Assembly: GCA_937877545.1 (NCBI GenBank)
Contig: CALFJE010000010.1
Coordinates: 1-34,339 of the forward strand
Reading direction: 5' to 3'
Source of the DNA: an uncultured Selenomonadales bacterium
GTDB taxonomy: Bacteria; Bacillota; Negativicutes; Selenomonadales; Selenomonadaceae
Length of the DNA: 34,339 nucleotides
In this document: positions 7,159-15,498 of the stretch, one piece after another
Numbering within the stretch: the first letter of the stretch is position 1
Layout of the letters: each line of letters opens with the position of its first letter
Position numbers and translations under genes: made by a program
Notes under the pieces: generated by a model
The model's input: only the letters and a program-made list of their open reading frames with translations
Database searches by the model: none
Told to the model about the DNA's origin: nothing

Positions 7159-8343
7159 ATGCATAGCTGCCATACCCCTCCCCGTATACCGTTCAGGATA
7201 ACCGACGACCGCGACGAGATGGAAAGTCTCGGCAGGCAGATCGTCACAGCCAATCCCGACATTTATACCGACAGAGTGGTCGGCGTTATTCGCGGGCACA
7301 TAGCTAAGATGATGCCGAACGCGCCCGCCGAGGATAAGGAAAATATTTTCTACCGCTCTGTCTATGACTATTGGGCTTACGGTTCCTTGATAATGGAAGA
7401 ATTCGCATATAATTTTTTCAGCAAAACGCATGCGCAAAAAAAAGAATACATCACCAAGAAGAATTTTTCGCCCTACTATAACCATCTGAACGATTTAAAG
7501 GTTGCGAGAAATCTTTTAGCCAACAAATATAATGCCTATAACTACTTTAAAAATCACTACGTGCGAGATGTTTTTCTGCTCAACTCGGAAACCGATTATG
7601 GAAGCTTTGCATTGTTTTCCGAAAAGCATCCGGAATTCGTTGTGAAACCTGTGACTTTTGATTCCGGTCGTGGCATACATAAAGAATCGCTGAATGACTA
7701 TAAAAATTGGCAAGACATGTTCAATAAGCTCCGCGCCGAAAGAGATTTTTTGGAAGCCAATTTGCCTAAGAGAGACTTTCTTTCTGTTGAGCATGTTCCG
7801 GCTCTCCTTCTTGAGGCAATCATAGAGCAGGTGCCTGAAATGGCTGCGTTGCATCCCGCTTCTTTAAACCTTTTGCGCATAACTACGGTAAATGTTGGCG
7901 GAAAAATTTCTATTCTGTACGCCTCGATCAAAATAGGGAGAGATTATCATTTTTTAAACAACCCCGCTGTTGGCGGTTTTTCTGCAATGGTAAATCCTAA
8001 AACAGGAATCGTAGAGACGGGATTATTTGACGAGTTTGAGCATTCGCAATTTCCGCTCGAACGTCACCCGAATACAGGCTTTAAGATAATTGGCTTCCAA
8101 ATACCTCGCTGGAATGAAGTGCTGTCTCTTTCTGAAGAGCTGGCAAAAAAATTGGAAACCATAAATTACGTCGGCTGGGATTTTGCACTTACCACGGCGA
8201 ACGGAAGAGAGACATGGTGTGTTGTTGAAGGAAATGATTATGGTGGCGTTGTGATGCCTCAAATAGCTTACGGCAGAGGTATTCGGAGCAAGTTTGAAGA
8301 CCTTATCGGCTGGAAACTTGAAAAGCAATTTTGGTGGCAATGA
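7159..8343 (+). CDS. Sugar-transfer-associated ATP-grasp protein
   Basis: The 394-residue protein resembles the ATP-grasp family associated with sugar transfer (ATPgrasp_ST): EFVVKPVTFDSGRGI is the ATP-binding lysine/glycine segment, VPALLLEAIIEQ and LNLLRITTV follow, and GWDFALTT... WCVVEGNDYGG holds the metal-binding acidic/Asn end. These enzymes are predicted to join a carboxylate to an amine or hydroxyl with ATP. ATG 7159 follows AAGGAGG, 14 bases after the aminotransferase. Base composition and codons are visibly more A/T-rich than in flanking genes (runs such as AAAAAAAGAATACATC, more AGA and TTT), suggesting a separate origin. The substrate is unknown; position suggests the amino sugar or its acyl decoration. 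Confidence 0.7.
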   Translation: MHSCHTPPRIPFRITDDRDEMESLGRQIVTANPDIYTDRVVGVIRGHIAKMMPNAPAEDKENIFYRSVYDYWAYGSLIMEEFAYNFFSKTHAQKKEYITKKNFSPYYNHLNDLKVARNLLANKYNAYNYFKNHYVRDVFLLNSETDYGSFALFSEKHPEFVVKPVTFDSGRGIHKESLNDYKNWQDMFNKLRAERDFLEANLPKRDFLSVEHVPALLLEAIIEQVPEMAALHPASLNLLRITTVNVGGKISILYASIKIGRDYHFLNNPAVGGFSAMVNPKTGIVETGLFDEFEHSQFPLERHPNTGFKIIGFQIPRWNEVLSLSEELAKKLETINYVGWDFALTTANGRETWCVVEGNDYGGVVMPQIAYGRGIRSKFEDLIGWKLEKQFWWQ

Positions 8344-8360
8344 TTATATGAGGTGGTTCA

Positions 8361-9626
8361 ATGAAGAAAGTTTTGATTGTGGGAGCGGGCGTCGGGCAAG
8401 TGCCTTTCCTGGAGATTTGCCGCGCCAAGGGCTACGAAGTTATCACGGTCAGCATTCCCGGCGATTATCCCGGCTTTAAATTTGCGGACAAGATTTATTA
8501 CGTCGACATCCGTGATAAGGAAGCTGTTTTGAAAATCGCTCGGGACGAGAAAATTGACGCCGTATTGACCGACCAGAATGATGTCGGTGTCGTGACGGTT
8601 GCATACGTCGCCGAGAAATTGGGCTTGCGCGGCATCGGCTATCAAACCGCCTTGAAATTCACCGATAAGTATTTAATGCGCCAAGCGGCAAAAGAGGCGG
8701 GCGTAGGCGTTCCGGAATTTAATCACGTGAGCAGCCTTGACGAAGCCGTCGCAGTCGCCGAGAGCATGGGTTATCCTCTGATGATTAAACCCGTCGACAG
8801 CAGCGGCAGCAGAGGCGTGCGCCGTATAAATTCCGCCGAGGACTTGAGACGCGAATACGACGCCACCAAAGCCTATTCCTTGACGGGCAAAGTGATTCTG
8901 GAAAGATTTATCGGCGGAGACGTTTATTGCATAGACGGCTACACCGCAGATTATGAACACCATGATTTGATTGTAGGCATCAGTTATAAGTTTGATTTGC
9001 CGGGCAGATTTATCCCTGCCATGCGCATATTTTCCTCGGCTAAGAGAGTGAGCGACCGCGTCGGAAAAATGTTGCTGGCTGAAAACAACAGGCTGGTGAC
9101 CTCAATGAAATTGCCTTTCGGAATTACACATGCGGAGTACATTTACAATCCCGCCGAAGACAAAGTCTATCTGGCTGAAATTGCGGCACGCGGCGGCGGC
9201 AATTACATATCCTCCGACCTGACTCCTTTGGCGTCGGGCTTTAACATGAACGAGGCTCTGATTGACTACATCATCAACGGCAATGTGCGCAAGGTCGAGC
9301 CCGATAAGTTGGACGACAAAGTTGCGGCTTATGTCGACTTGGGCTTTCCGGCGGACGGCATTGTGCGCAGTATCGCGGGCTTGGAAGAGTTGAAAAATCT
9401 GCGCGGAGTCTTTAAGACGCAAATGAACGAGCTTTATATCGGCAAGCACGTTAAGCGGTTGACTGACGGCACCAAAAGATACGGCATGATACGCATTTGC
9501 GCCGACAGCGAAGACGAATGCCTCAAGATTATCGACGCGGTCAAAAATACTGTGCACATTGAAATTGAAACCGCCGACGCCACTCGGAAACAGATTTGGG
9601 GCAATATGAGATTCGGAGGCGATTAA
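8361..9626 (+). CDS. ATP-grasp ligase (carbamoyl-phosphate-synthase-like)
   Basis: A 421-residue ATP-grasp enzyme with an N-terminal Rossmann half (KKVLIVGAGVGQVPFLEICRA), the pre-ATP-grasp segment TDQNDVGVVTVAYVAEKLGL, the ATP lysines in TDKYLMRQAAKEAGV and YPLMIKPVDSSGSRGV, and the Mg-binding end VYLAEIAARGGGNYISSDL. It belongs with small-molecule and peptide ligases such as LysX, PurK and carboxylate-amine ligases. The ATG at 8361 follows GAGGTGG, and the stop (9624-9626) abuts the ATG of the WbqC gene, so translation is probably coupled. The most likely job is ATP-dependent attachment of a carboxylic acid, such as an amino acid, to a sugar amine. The exact reaction is not readable. Confidence 0.75.
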   Translation: MKKVLIVGAGVGQVPFLEICRAKGYEVITVSIPGDYPGFKFADKIYYVDIRDKEAVLKIARDEKIDAVLTDQNDVGVVTVAYVAEKLGLRGIGYQTALKFTDKYLMRQAAKEAGVGVPEFNHVSSLDEAVAVAESMGYPLMIKPVDSSGSRGVRRINSAEDLRREYDATKAYSLTGKVILERFIGGDVYCIDGYTADYEHHDLIVGISYKFDLPGRFIPAMRIFSSAKRVSDRVGKMLLAENNRLVTSMKLPFGITHAEYIYNPAEDKVYLAEIAARGGGNYISSDLTPLASGFNMNEALIDYIINGNVRKVEPDKLDDKVAAYVDLGFPADGIVRSIAGLEELKNLRGVFKTQMNELYIGKHVKRLTDGTKRYGMIRICADSEDECLKIIDAVKNTVHIEIETADATRKQIWGNMRFGGD

Positions 9627-10329
9627 ATGAAAAAGCTCGCCGTCCTGCAATCTAACTACATTCCGTGGAAGGGCTACTTCGACATAATCCACGACGTGGA
9701 CGAATTCATTTTCTACGACGAAGTTCAGTTCACCAAAAACGATTGGCGCAACCGCAATAAAATCCTAACTCCTCAAGGCGATATTTGGCTGACCGTCCCC
9801 GTCGGCATGAACAAAATCCATCGCTTGATCATCGACGTCGCCATAAAAGATTCGGCGTGGCAGCGCAAGCACTTCAAGACTTTGGAGATGGCTTATCACA
9901 AGGCTCCGCATTGGAAACGCTACGCGGAATTTTTGGCGTTCGTTTACCTCGAAAAGACTTGGACTTATCTTTATGAGCTGAATCGCTTTTTGATTGAGCA
10001 CATATCGCACGACTTTCTCGGCATTACGACAAAGTTCACCGACAGCCGCGATTATCCGACTCACGGCGCGAAGCACGAAAAGCTTTTGAGCCTCGTCGAA
10101 GCCGCGCAGGCTGACTTATACGTTTCGGGACCGGCGGCTAAGGATTATATCGTCGCCGAGGATTATGACGCGGCAGGCATTCAACTTGTTTGGAAAGATT
10201 ATTCAAATTACCCGCATTACGAACAGGGGGGGGGAATTCATTACGCATTACGTCTCCGTCTTGGACTTGCTCTTTAACGTCGGGGACGAGGCTCCGTATT
10301 ACATTTGGGGTTGGCGCGAAAGCCATTGA
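9627..10329 (+). CDS. WbqC-family protein, frame broken at a G9 tract
   Basis: WbqC-like family protein, found in O-antigen and aminosugar loci beside DegT aminotransferases; its reaction is not settled. The family N-terminus is clear: KLAVLQSNYIPWKGYFDII, then FYDEVQFTKNDWRNRNKI and WLTVPV. The present frame runs into G9 (10226-10234) and ends with an unrelated tail (GGGIHYALRLRLGLAL, stop 10277). In the next frame the proper C-terminus appears: EFITHYVSVLDLLFNVGDEA then PYYIWGWRESH, with TGA 10327-10329. Eight G (or eleven) would restore the whole 233-234-residue protein. As written, the product is truncated and has lost the conserved VSxLDLLFNxG end. It is either a phase-variable gene in the off state or a one-base sequencing error. 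Confidence 0.85.
10226..10234 (+). repeat. G9 homopolymer inside the WbqC-family gene
   Basis: Nine G between GAACA and AATTCATT. Removing one G rejoins the N-terminal frame to EFITHYVSVLDLLFN. It is the longest G/C run in the window. Confidence 0.9.
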
Positions 10330-10432
10330 AACCATAATAAGCACGTTATTTGATTTGGCACGACGAAAATCCGTTACGGGTAATCGGTTGCGTCTTTTTT
10401 GTTGTGCTTAAAATTCACGGGAGGTGTTGTCG

Positions 10433-11134
10433 TTGAAAATTACAGACGCGACGTGGGAGCAAAGGAATTTGGGCGTCACGTGTTACGAAATCACTTTTGA
10501 GCGCGACGATAAGCTTTCGGACGTGGCGGGCAGTTGGGATAAATTTTTGGAGCGTCAGTATCTGGTGCTTAAGGTGCCCAATTATCGCCCGGACATTGCG
10601 GCTTTCGTCCAAGCGCAGGGCGCGAAATACATTGAGACCGCGATAACTTTCAAGTGCGATTTGCGGACGTGGCAACTTCCCGCATCGTTGAAAGATATTT
10701 GCGGATTATCATCTTACGCGCCCATGAATGACGACGACGTTCAAGTCATGCTTGCCGAAATTCGCAAGGGCATTTTCAAGACGGATCGCATTTACCTCGA
10801 TTCTTATTTTACGCACGAACAGGCGGCTCAACGTTACGTAAATTGGGCGACGGATATGCTGAACAGAGGGCACGTTGCTTATAAGGTGATGTATCGCGGC
10901 GAGGCGGTCGGATTTTTCAATGACGCTCTTGCCGGAGTTTATTCAAAATTTACGGGGACTGGCATGGGCTTATTCGTTCAGTACTCTACTCTGGACGCGG
11001 CGGCGCGTTATACAAAGCAACCCAAAGTTGAAGCCGTCGTTTCGAGCAACAACCCGGAGGTGGTTAATATCCGCATTAAGTTGGGCTGTTTGATTGGCAA
11101 GATGAACAGCGTATTTGTCAAGCACAACGATTAA
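10433..11134 (+). CDS. GNAT N-acyltransferase, WecD-like
   Basis: The 233-residue protein has a divergent first half and a GNAT-type second half. DRIYLDSYFTHEQAAQRYVNW resembles the segment of WecD (dTDP-4-amino-sugar N-acetyltransferase) that precedes the acyl-CoA site, followed by AYKVMYRGEAVGFF and a helix-rich end. In WecD the enzyme acylates the 4-amino group of the sugar made by WecE. Here it sits between WbqC and KAS III/SDR/ACP, so an acyl-ACP donor is plausible (inference). I prefer TTG 10433, nine bases after GGGAGG, over GTG 10424 and TTG 10427, which are too close to that site. The usual QxxGxG/A CoA-loop is not obvious, so the class call is moderate. Confidence 0.6.
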   Translation: MKITDATWEQRNLGVTCYEITFERDDKLSDVAGSWDKFLERQYLVLKVPNYRPDIAAFVQAQGAKYIETAITFKCDLRTWQLPASLKDICGLSSYAPMNDDDVQVMLAEIRKGIFKTDRIYLDSYFTHEQAAQRYVNWATDMLNRGHVAYKVMYRGEAVGFFNDALAGVYSKFTGTGMGLFVQYSTLDAAARYTKQPKVEAVVSSNNPEVVNIRIKLGCLIGKMNSVFVKHND

Positions 11135-11153
11135 GGAGGTTGCAGTCGGCAAG

Positions 11154-12212
11154 ATGAAGTTCACATTTAAAAACAAACGAATCAGCGGAATTCTTACCGT
11201 GATACCGAAAAACGAATTGCGTTTCGAGGACGAGGCGGCAAAGTTTCAATCGACGCCCAAGCAGATGAAACGCTTAAAAGCCGTCATGGGCTTTGATAAG
11301 CGGCGCGTCGCGGAGGCGGGCGTTTGCTTTTCGGATTTGGCGGTCTTCGGGCTTGAAAAGCTTTTCGCCGAGGGCGTCCTTGCCAAAGCGGATATTGGCG
11401 CGATAATCCTCGTCACGCAGTCGCCCGATTATTTTCTGCCGCCAACGAGCAACGTCGTTCAAGGGCGATTAAATCTTCCGCGTGAGGTCTATTGCCTGGA
11501 CATAAACAACGGTTGCGCGGGTTATATCGTAGGCTTGATTCAAGCGTTTCAGCTTTTGGAGCACATGACCGATAAGAAAGTCTTACTCATTGCGGGAGAG
11601 GTCGCGGGTACTCGGCGGCGCGTGAAACCCGGAGATGATACCAACCGCGATTTGCTGTTGTGGGGCGATGCCGTTTCAATCAGCGTTGCGGAAAATGATT
11701 TTGGCGGCGAAGGCAACCCGATTGTCGCGGGTGTTGATATGGACGGGACGCGCTGGGACGCTATCGTCAGCCCCAAGGTCAGCTTCAAGAAATTGGATTT
11801 CGGCGGAGAGTACATAAGCACTGCCGAACTCCGCTCTTCAATGAACGGCGGCGAGGTTTTCAAATTTACTCAAGTCGACGTGCCGCCCGCGATTGAAAAG
11901 CTCATTGCGGACGCCGGCAAATCCAAGGACGACATTGATTGGTTTCTGTTCCACCAGCCGAACAAATTTTTGGTCGAGACGGTTGCCGCCGAAATGAATA
12001 TTCCGCTTGAAAAGACGCCGAGCAATGTTGTTTCAAAATACGGCAACGCCTCCTGCGCGACAATCCCGACGAATATCTGCATGAACTTGACGCCCGATAT
12101 TTTGCAGAAAAGTTTCAGCGTATGTATGGCGGGCTTCGGCACGGGCTTGACGGTCGGCGCAATGACAATGCAAATTGGTGCGCTGAATTTCTGCGAATTC
12201 GCCGAGTATTGA
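11154..12212 (+). CDS. 3-oxoacyl-ACP synthase III (KAS III / FabH-like)
   Basis: A 353-residue thiolase-fold condensing enzyme with the complete KAS III triad: Cys121 in NNGCAGYI, His267 in FLFHQPNKF and Asn298 in KYGNASCATIP. KAS III joins an acyl-CoA to malonyl-ACP to give 3-oxoacyl-ACP. It is not in a fatty-acid operon. It lies between an amino-sugar acyltransferase and its own reductase and ACP, which points to a short dedicated acyl chain. ATG 11154 is the first in-frame standard start; the AGGAGG site ends 15 bases before it, unusually far. The residues after the start (KFTFKNKRISGILTVIPKNE) fit the family N-terminus. Confidence 0.85.
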   Translation: MKFTFKNKRISGILTVIPKNELRFEDEAAKFQSTPKQMKRLKAVMGFDKRRVAEAGVCFSDLAVFGLEKLFAEGVLAKADIGAIILVTQSPDYFLPPTSNVVQGRLNLPREVYCLDINNGCAGYIVGLIQAFQLLEHMTDKKVLLIAGEVAGTRRRVKPGDDTNRDLLLWGDAVSISVAENDFGGEGNPIVAGVDMDGTRWDAIVSPKVSFKKLDFGGEYISTAELRSSMNGGEVFKFTQVDVPPAIEKLIADAGKSKDDIDWFLFHQPNKFLVETVAAEMNIPLEKTPSNVVSKYGNASCATIPTNICMNLTPDILQKSFSVCMAGFGTGLTVGAMTMQIGALNFCEFAEY

Positions 12213-12224
12213 GGGGAGGAGACT

Positions 12225-12962
12225 ATGGAAAATTATGTGCTGATTAGCGGCGCGTCGAGCGGCATAGGCAGAGCGATTGCCGTAACGCTGTCCAAAACTT
12301 ATCCGCTGATTTTGGGCGGGCGCAACGTCGAACGCCTGGAAGAGACGCGGGCAATGTGTAGCAATTCCGACGCGCATATTCTTTGGACGTGCGATTTATC
12401 CGAGGTCGAAAACATTCGCGACAACCTTACGGCTTTCATTAAAGCAAGCGATTTAAAGGTCGGCGGCTTTGTTCACTCGGCGGGGATAAACTTTTTCTCA
12501 AATTTGAACGGTGCACGTCTTGAAGACATTCGCAGAGTCATGGATATAAATTTCTTCGCGGCGGTCGAGTTGCTTAAAACGTTGACTGCCAAAAGAATCA
12601 ACGGGAAGAATCTGAGGAACGTCATTTTAATATCAAGCATTGCCGCCTTCAAATGCTCCAAGGGCGAAGCGTTCTACGCCGCGTCGAAAGCCGCCGTGAA
12701 TACCTTTGCCCGCGTGATGGCTGACGAACTCGCCCCGAATACCCGCGTCAATACGATAAACCCCGGCATTGTCCGCACCCCGATGATGAATAATCTTTTG
12801 GGCGACGCGGTTCATTTGGAGCAATATAAACGCAAGTATCTGCTCGGATTTTGTGAGCCGCAGGACATTGCCGATATGTCGGAATTTCTGATAAGCGATA
12901 AGTCGCGCCGCATAACGGGACAGCATTTCGTTGTTGACGGCGGAGCCACAATCGCGCTTTAA
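12225..12962 (+). CDS. Short-chain dehydrogenase/reductase, FabG-like
   Basis: A 245-residue classical SDR: GASSGIG cofactor loop near the N-terminus, HSAGIN, Ser138 in LISSIAA, Tyr151 and Lys155 in YAASK, and NPGIVRTPMM. FabG-type members reduce 3-oxoacyl-ACP to (R)-3-hydroxyacyl-ACP with NAD(P)H; a sugar reductase is the alternative. It follows KAS III by 12 bases and precedes an ACP by 22, so the 3-oxoacyl-ACP role fits best. ATG 12225 has GGGGAGGAG upstream. Confidence 0.85.
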   Translation: MENYVLISGASSGIGRAIAVTLSKTYPLILGGRNVERLEETRAMCSNSDAHILWTCDLSEVENIRDNLTAFIKASDLKVGGFVHSAGINFFSNLNGARLEDIRRVMDINFFAAVELLKTLTAKRINGKNLRNVILISSIAAFKCSKGEAFYAASKAAVNTFARVMADELAPNTRVNTINPGIVRTPMMNNLLGDAVHLEQYKRKYLLGFCEPQDIADMSEFLISDKSRRITGQHFVVDGGATIAL

Positions 12963-12984
12963 TTTTTTAACGGAGGAACAAATC

Positions 12985-13200
12985 ATGAACGAAGAGAAAT
13001 TTCTGGCAGAGCTGGAAGAGATTTTAAACGTCGAGGAGCCGCTGACCATGGAGACCGAACTCAAAACTTTGGTGGAATGGGATTCGTTGACCGCGCTCAT
13101 GTTCCAGAGTTTCGTTTACCAGACGACGAAGAACGCGCCCGCGCCTGCCGACATCAGGAAAGCCGAGACGATTCGGGATTTGTACGAATTCGTAAAGTAA
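12985..13200 (+). CDS. Acyl carrier protein
   Basis: The 71-residue acidic protein matches acyl carrier proteins: Ser34 in EWDSLTAL is the 4'-phosphopantetheine attachment site, with flanking helices FLAELEEILN and ETIRDLYEFVK. ATG 12985 follows CGGAGGA. It ends the apparent operon and is separate from any fatty-acid genes, so it probably carries the chain made by the adjacent KAS III and SDR for transfer to the amino sugar (inference). No terminator is visible before the tRNA promoter at 13230. Confidence 0.85.
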   Translation: MNEEKFLAELEEILNVEEPLTMETELKTLVEWDSLTALMFQSFVYQTTKNAPAPADIRKAETIRDLYEFVK

Positions 13201-13229
13201 GCTGAAATCGCGATTGAACAAGAAAATGC

Positions 13230-13258
13230 TTGACTTGCAAAAGGTTAGCGTTTATAAT
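13230..13258 (+). promoter_or_regulatory. Consensus promoter of tRNA-Cys (and possibly ffh)
   Basis: TTGACT (13230-13235), 17-base spacer, TATAAT (13253-13258), about 31 bases before the tRNA. Strong sigma-70-type sequence as expected for a stable RNA. Confidence 0.85.
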
Positions 13259-13289
13259 GCGTGGCGTTGACAGTTAAAAACGTCGACGC

Positions 13290-13363
13290 GGCGACATAGC
13301 CAAGTGGTAAGGCCGAGGTCTGCAAAACCTCTATCCCCGGTCCAATTCCGGGTGTCGCCTCCA
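13290..13363 (+). tRNA. tRNA-Cys (GCA)
   Basis: Cloverleaf of 74 bases: acceptor GGCGACA pairs perfectly with TGTCGCC, D-arm GCC-AAGTGGTAA-GGC, anticodon arm GAGGT-CTGCAAA-ACCTC with anticodon GCA (13322-13324), T-arm CCCGG-TCCAATT-CCGGG, discriminator T and an encoded CCA. Confidence 0.97.
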
Positions 13364-13425
13364 ACTTAGTGAATTCCGGCACTGCCGTTTATGGTGGTGC
13401 CTATAATTTTGACAGGAGCACCAAG

Positions 13426-14874
13426 ATGTTCGAGGATCTCTCCCAAAACATTCAAGAGGCTTTTCGCAAACTGCGCGGGCACGGCAAGCTCACCGACGAG
13501 GACATTAACAAGGCTCTTAAAGATGTCCGCATGGCTCTGCTGGCGGCGGACGTAAATTACAAAATCGTCCGCGACTTTGAGAAGGCAGTTAAGGCTCGCG
13601 CCCTCGGCACCGAAGTCCTTAGCAACCTCACGCCTGCGCAATCCGTGATTAAAATCGTCGACGAGGAACTTGCAAACCTCATGGGCGGCAAGGCGGCTAA
13701 GCTCAATATCTCTTCGCGTCCGCCAACCGTTATCCTTATGGTCGGGCTTCAAGGGTCGGGCAAAACCACTTCCGCCGGCAAGCTCGCGTTGCTCATGAAG
13801 CGTCAAGGCAAACGCCCCGCGCTCGTAGCCGCAGATATTTATCGCCCCGCCGCCATTAAACAGCTCCAGGTCGTCGGCGAACAGGCGGACGTTCCCGTCT
13901 TCACCGAGGACATCAAGGACGCCGTGCAAATCGCCAAGGACGCCCTAATCTTCGCCAACAAGCACGCCCGCGACGTTCTGATTATCGACACCGCCGGACG
14001 CTTGCAAATCGACGAACGCCTTATGCAGGAGCTTAAAGACATCAAGGCGACCGTCAAGCCGCACGAAATTTTACTGGTCGTCGACTCGATGATTGGTCAA
14101 GAGGCTGTCAACGTGGCGGAGACTTTCCATAACGCGTTGGGCGTCGACGGCATTGTCCTAACCAAACTCGACGGCGACGCTCGCGGCGGTGCGGCTCTGT
14201 CAATCAAGGCGGCGACGGGTTGTCCGATTAAATTCGTCGGCATGGGCGAAAAGCTTGAGGCTCTGGAAATTTTCCACCCCGACCGCATGGCGTCAAGGAT
14301 TTTGGGAATGGGCGACGTGCTCAGCCTTATCGAAAAGGCGCAGTCCACTATCGACGCCAAGACCGCCGAAAAGATGGTCAAGAAAATCAAAGCCGATGAG
14401 TTCACGCTTCAAGACTTCCTCGAACAACTTCAGCAAGTCAAAAAGCTCGGCTCGCTCAACGATTTGCTCGGCATGATACCGGGACTCGGCGGGCTTAAGA
14501 AAAAACTCACGGGCGTTGACCTCGACCTCGACGGCAAGGAAGTTAAGCACATGGAGGCGATTATCCTCTCCATGACGCCAAAGGAACGCGCCGATACAAG
14601 CATTATCGACGCCAAACGCCGCAAACGTATCGCGCTCGGCTCCGGCACCAAGGTCGCCGACGTAAACAAGCTCCTTAAGCAATTCGAGGAAATGCGCAAG
14701 ATGATGCGTCGTTTCAAGGCAAGTCAGGCGCAAGCTCAACAGGCGTCAAAAAAAGTTAAGGGCAAAAAAGGAAAACTTAAGAAAGGGAAGAATAATAAGC
14801 CGCAGATGCCGAAACTCCCGAATCTCGGAGGGATATTGGGACAACTCGGCGGCAAGTTCCCCTTCATGAAGTAA
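13426..14874 (+). CDS. ffh: Signal recognition particle protein Ffh
   Basis: SRP54 homologue (482 residues) that binds signal peptides and 4.5S RNA and delivers ribosomes to FtsY. The N domain begins MFEDLSQNIQEAFRKLRG; the G domain shows GLQGSGKTT, DTAGR and TKLDG; the methionine-rich M domain includes MIPGLGGLKK, MTPKERAD, SGTKVADVNKLLKQF and MMRRFK. It is somewhat longer than usual, with a lysine/glutamine-rich tail (KVKGKKGKLKKGKNNK) before LGGILGQLGGKFPFMK. ATG 13426 follows ACAGGAGC; the frame is open upstream to GTG 13369 but that lies against the tRNA and lacks the family start. Confidence 0.97.
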   Translation: MFEDLSQNIQEAFRKLRGHGKLTDEDINKALKDVRMALLAADVNYKIVRDFEKAVKARALGTEVLSNLTPAQSVIKIVDEELANLMGGKAAKLNISSRPPTVILMVGLQGSGKTTSAGKLALLMKRQGKRPALVAADIYRPAAIKQLQVVGEQADVPVFTEDIKDAVQIAKDALIFANKHARDVLIIDTAGRLQIDERLMQELKDIKATVKPHEILLVVDSMIGQEAVNVAETFHNALGVDGIVLTKLDGDARGGAALSIKAATGCPIKFVGMGEKLEALEIFHPDRMASRILGMGDVLSLIEKAQSTIDAKTAEKMVKKIKADEFTLQDFLEQLQQVKKLGSLNDLLGMIPGLGGLKKKLTGVDLDLDGKEVKHMEAIILSMTPKERADTSIIDAKRRKRIALGSGTKVADVNKLLKQFEEMRKMMRRFKASQAQAQQASKKVKGKKGKLKKGKNNKPQMPKLPNLGGILGQLGGKFPFMK

Positions 14875-14902
14875 TAAACGCACATTGAAAGGTGGTGAGA
14901 CA

Positions 14903-15184
14903 GTGGTAAAAATCAGGCTCAATCGTATGGGCGCGAAGAGACAACCTTTCTATCGTATAGTCGTGGCGGACAGCCGTTCGCCGCGTGACGGTCGCTTTAT
15001 CGAAATCGTCGGCAATTACGACCCGACCAAAAACCCCGCCATCGTCAATGTCGACGAAGAGAAAGTTATCGCTTGGATTAAAAACGGTGCACAGCCGACC
15101 GATACGGTTCGCTCGCTCCTCAGCAAAAAGGGTATCATGAAGAAAATCCACGAAGAGCGCAAGGCGGTCAAGGCTGCAGAGTAA
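14903..15184 (+). CDS. rpsP: 30S ribosomal protein S16
   Basis: A 93-residue S16: VKIRLNRMGAKRQPFYRIVVAD, SPRDGRFIEIVGNYDPTKNP and the WIKNGAQPTDTVRSLL helix are diagnostic. S16 helps 30S assembly. GTG 14903 is chosen over the upstream TTG 14885 because it matches the family N-terminus and has AAAGGTGGTGA before it. Second gene of the ffh-rpsP-khpA run. Confidence 0.97.
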   Translation: MVKIRLNRMGAKRQPFYRIVVADSRSPRDGRFIEIVGNYDPTKNPAIVNVDEEKVIAWIKNGAQPTDTVRSLLSKKGIMKKIHEERKAVKAAE

Positions 15185-15215
15185 ACATCGAACAAACTAG
15201 TTGAGGTAAAGGACA

Positions 15216-15443
15216 ATGCAAGAACTTGTAACGGTGCTGGCAAAGGCACTTGTCGAAAAACCCGAGGCGGTGCAGGTTGAGGCGGTCGAGGAAGAGGATC
15301 GCACCATTTTGAAACTGCACGTCGCGCAGGAAGATATGGGCAGGGTCATTGGCAAACAAGGGCGAATTGCCAAGGCGATTCGGACTATAGTCAAATCCGC
15401 CGCAACACGCGAAAAGAAAAAAGTCACAGTTGACATCGAATGA
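15216..15443 (+). CDS. khpA: KH-domain RNA-binding protein KhpA
   Basis: The 75-residue single KH domain, with the GKQG loop in VIGKQGRIAKAIRTIVKSAA, matches KhpA (YlqC), a small RNA chaperone that works with KhpB in Firmicutes. It lies in its usual place after rpsP. ATG 15216 follows TTGAGGTAAAGG. A terminator-like hairpin follows the stop. Confidence 0.93.
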   Translation: MQELVTVLAKALVEKPEAVQVEAVEEEDRTILKLHVAQEDMGRVIGKQGRIAKAIRTIVKSAATREKKKVTVDIE

Positions 15444-15453
15444 CACAGTTGGC

Positions 15454-15484
15454 GCGGTGAGCATTAAGGCTTGCCGCTTTTTTT
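15454..15484 (+). terminator. Terminator-like hairpin after khpA
   Basis: Arms GCGGTGAGC and GCTTGCCGC with a mismatched centre and loop ATTAAG, followed by T7. It would end transcription of the ffh-rpsP-khpA unit, at least partly. Confidence 0.6.
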
Positions 15485-15498
15485 ATGCGCGGGGCTGT

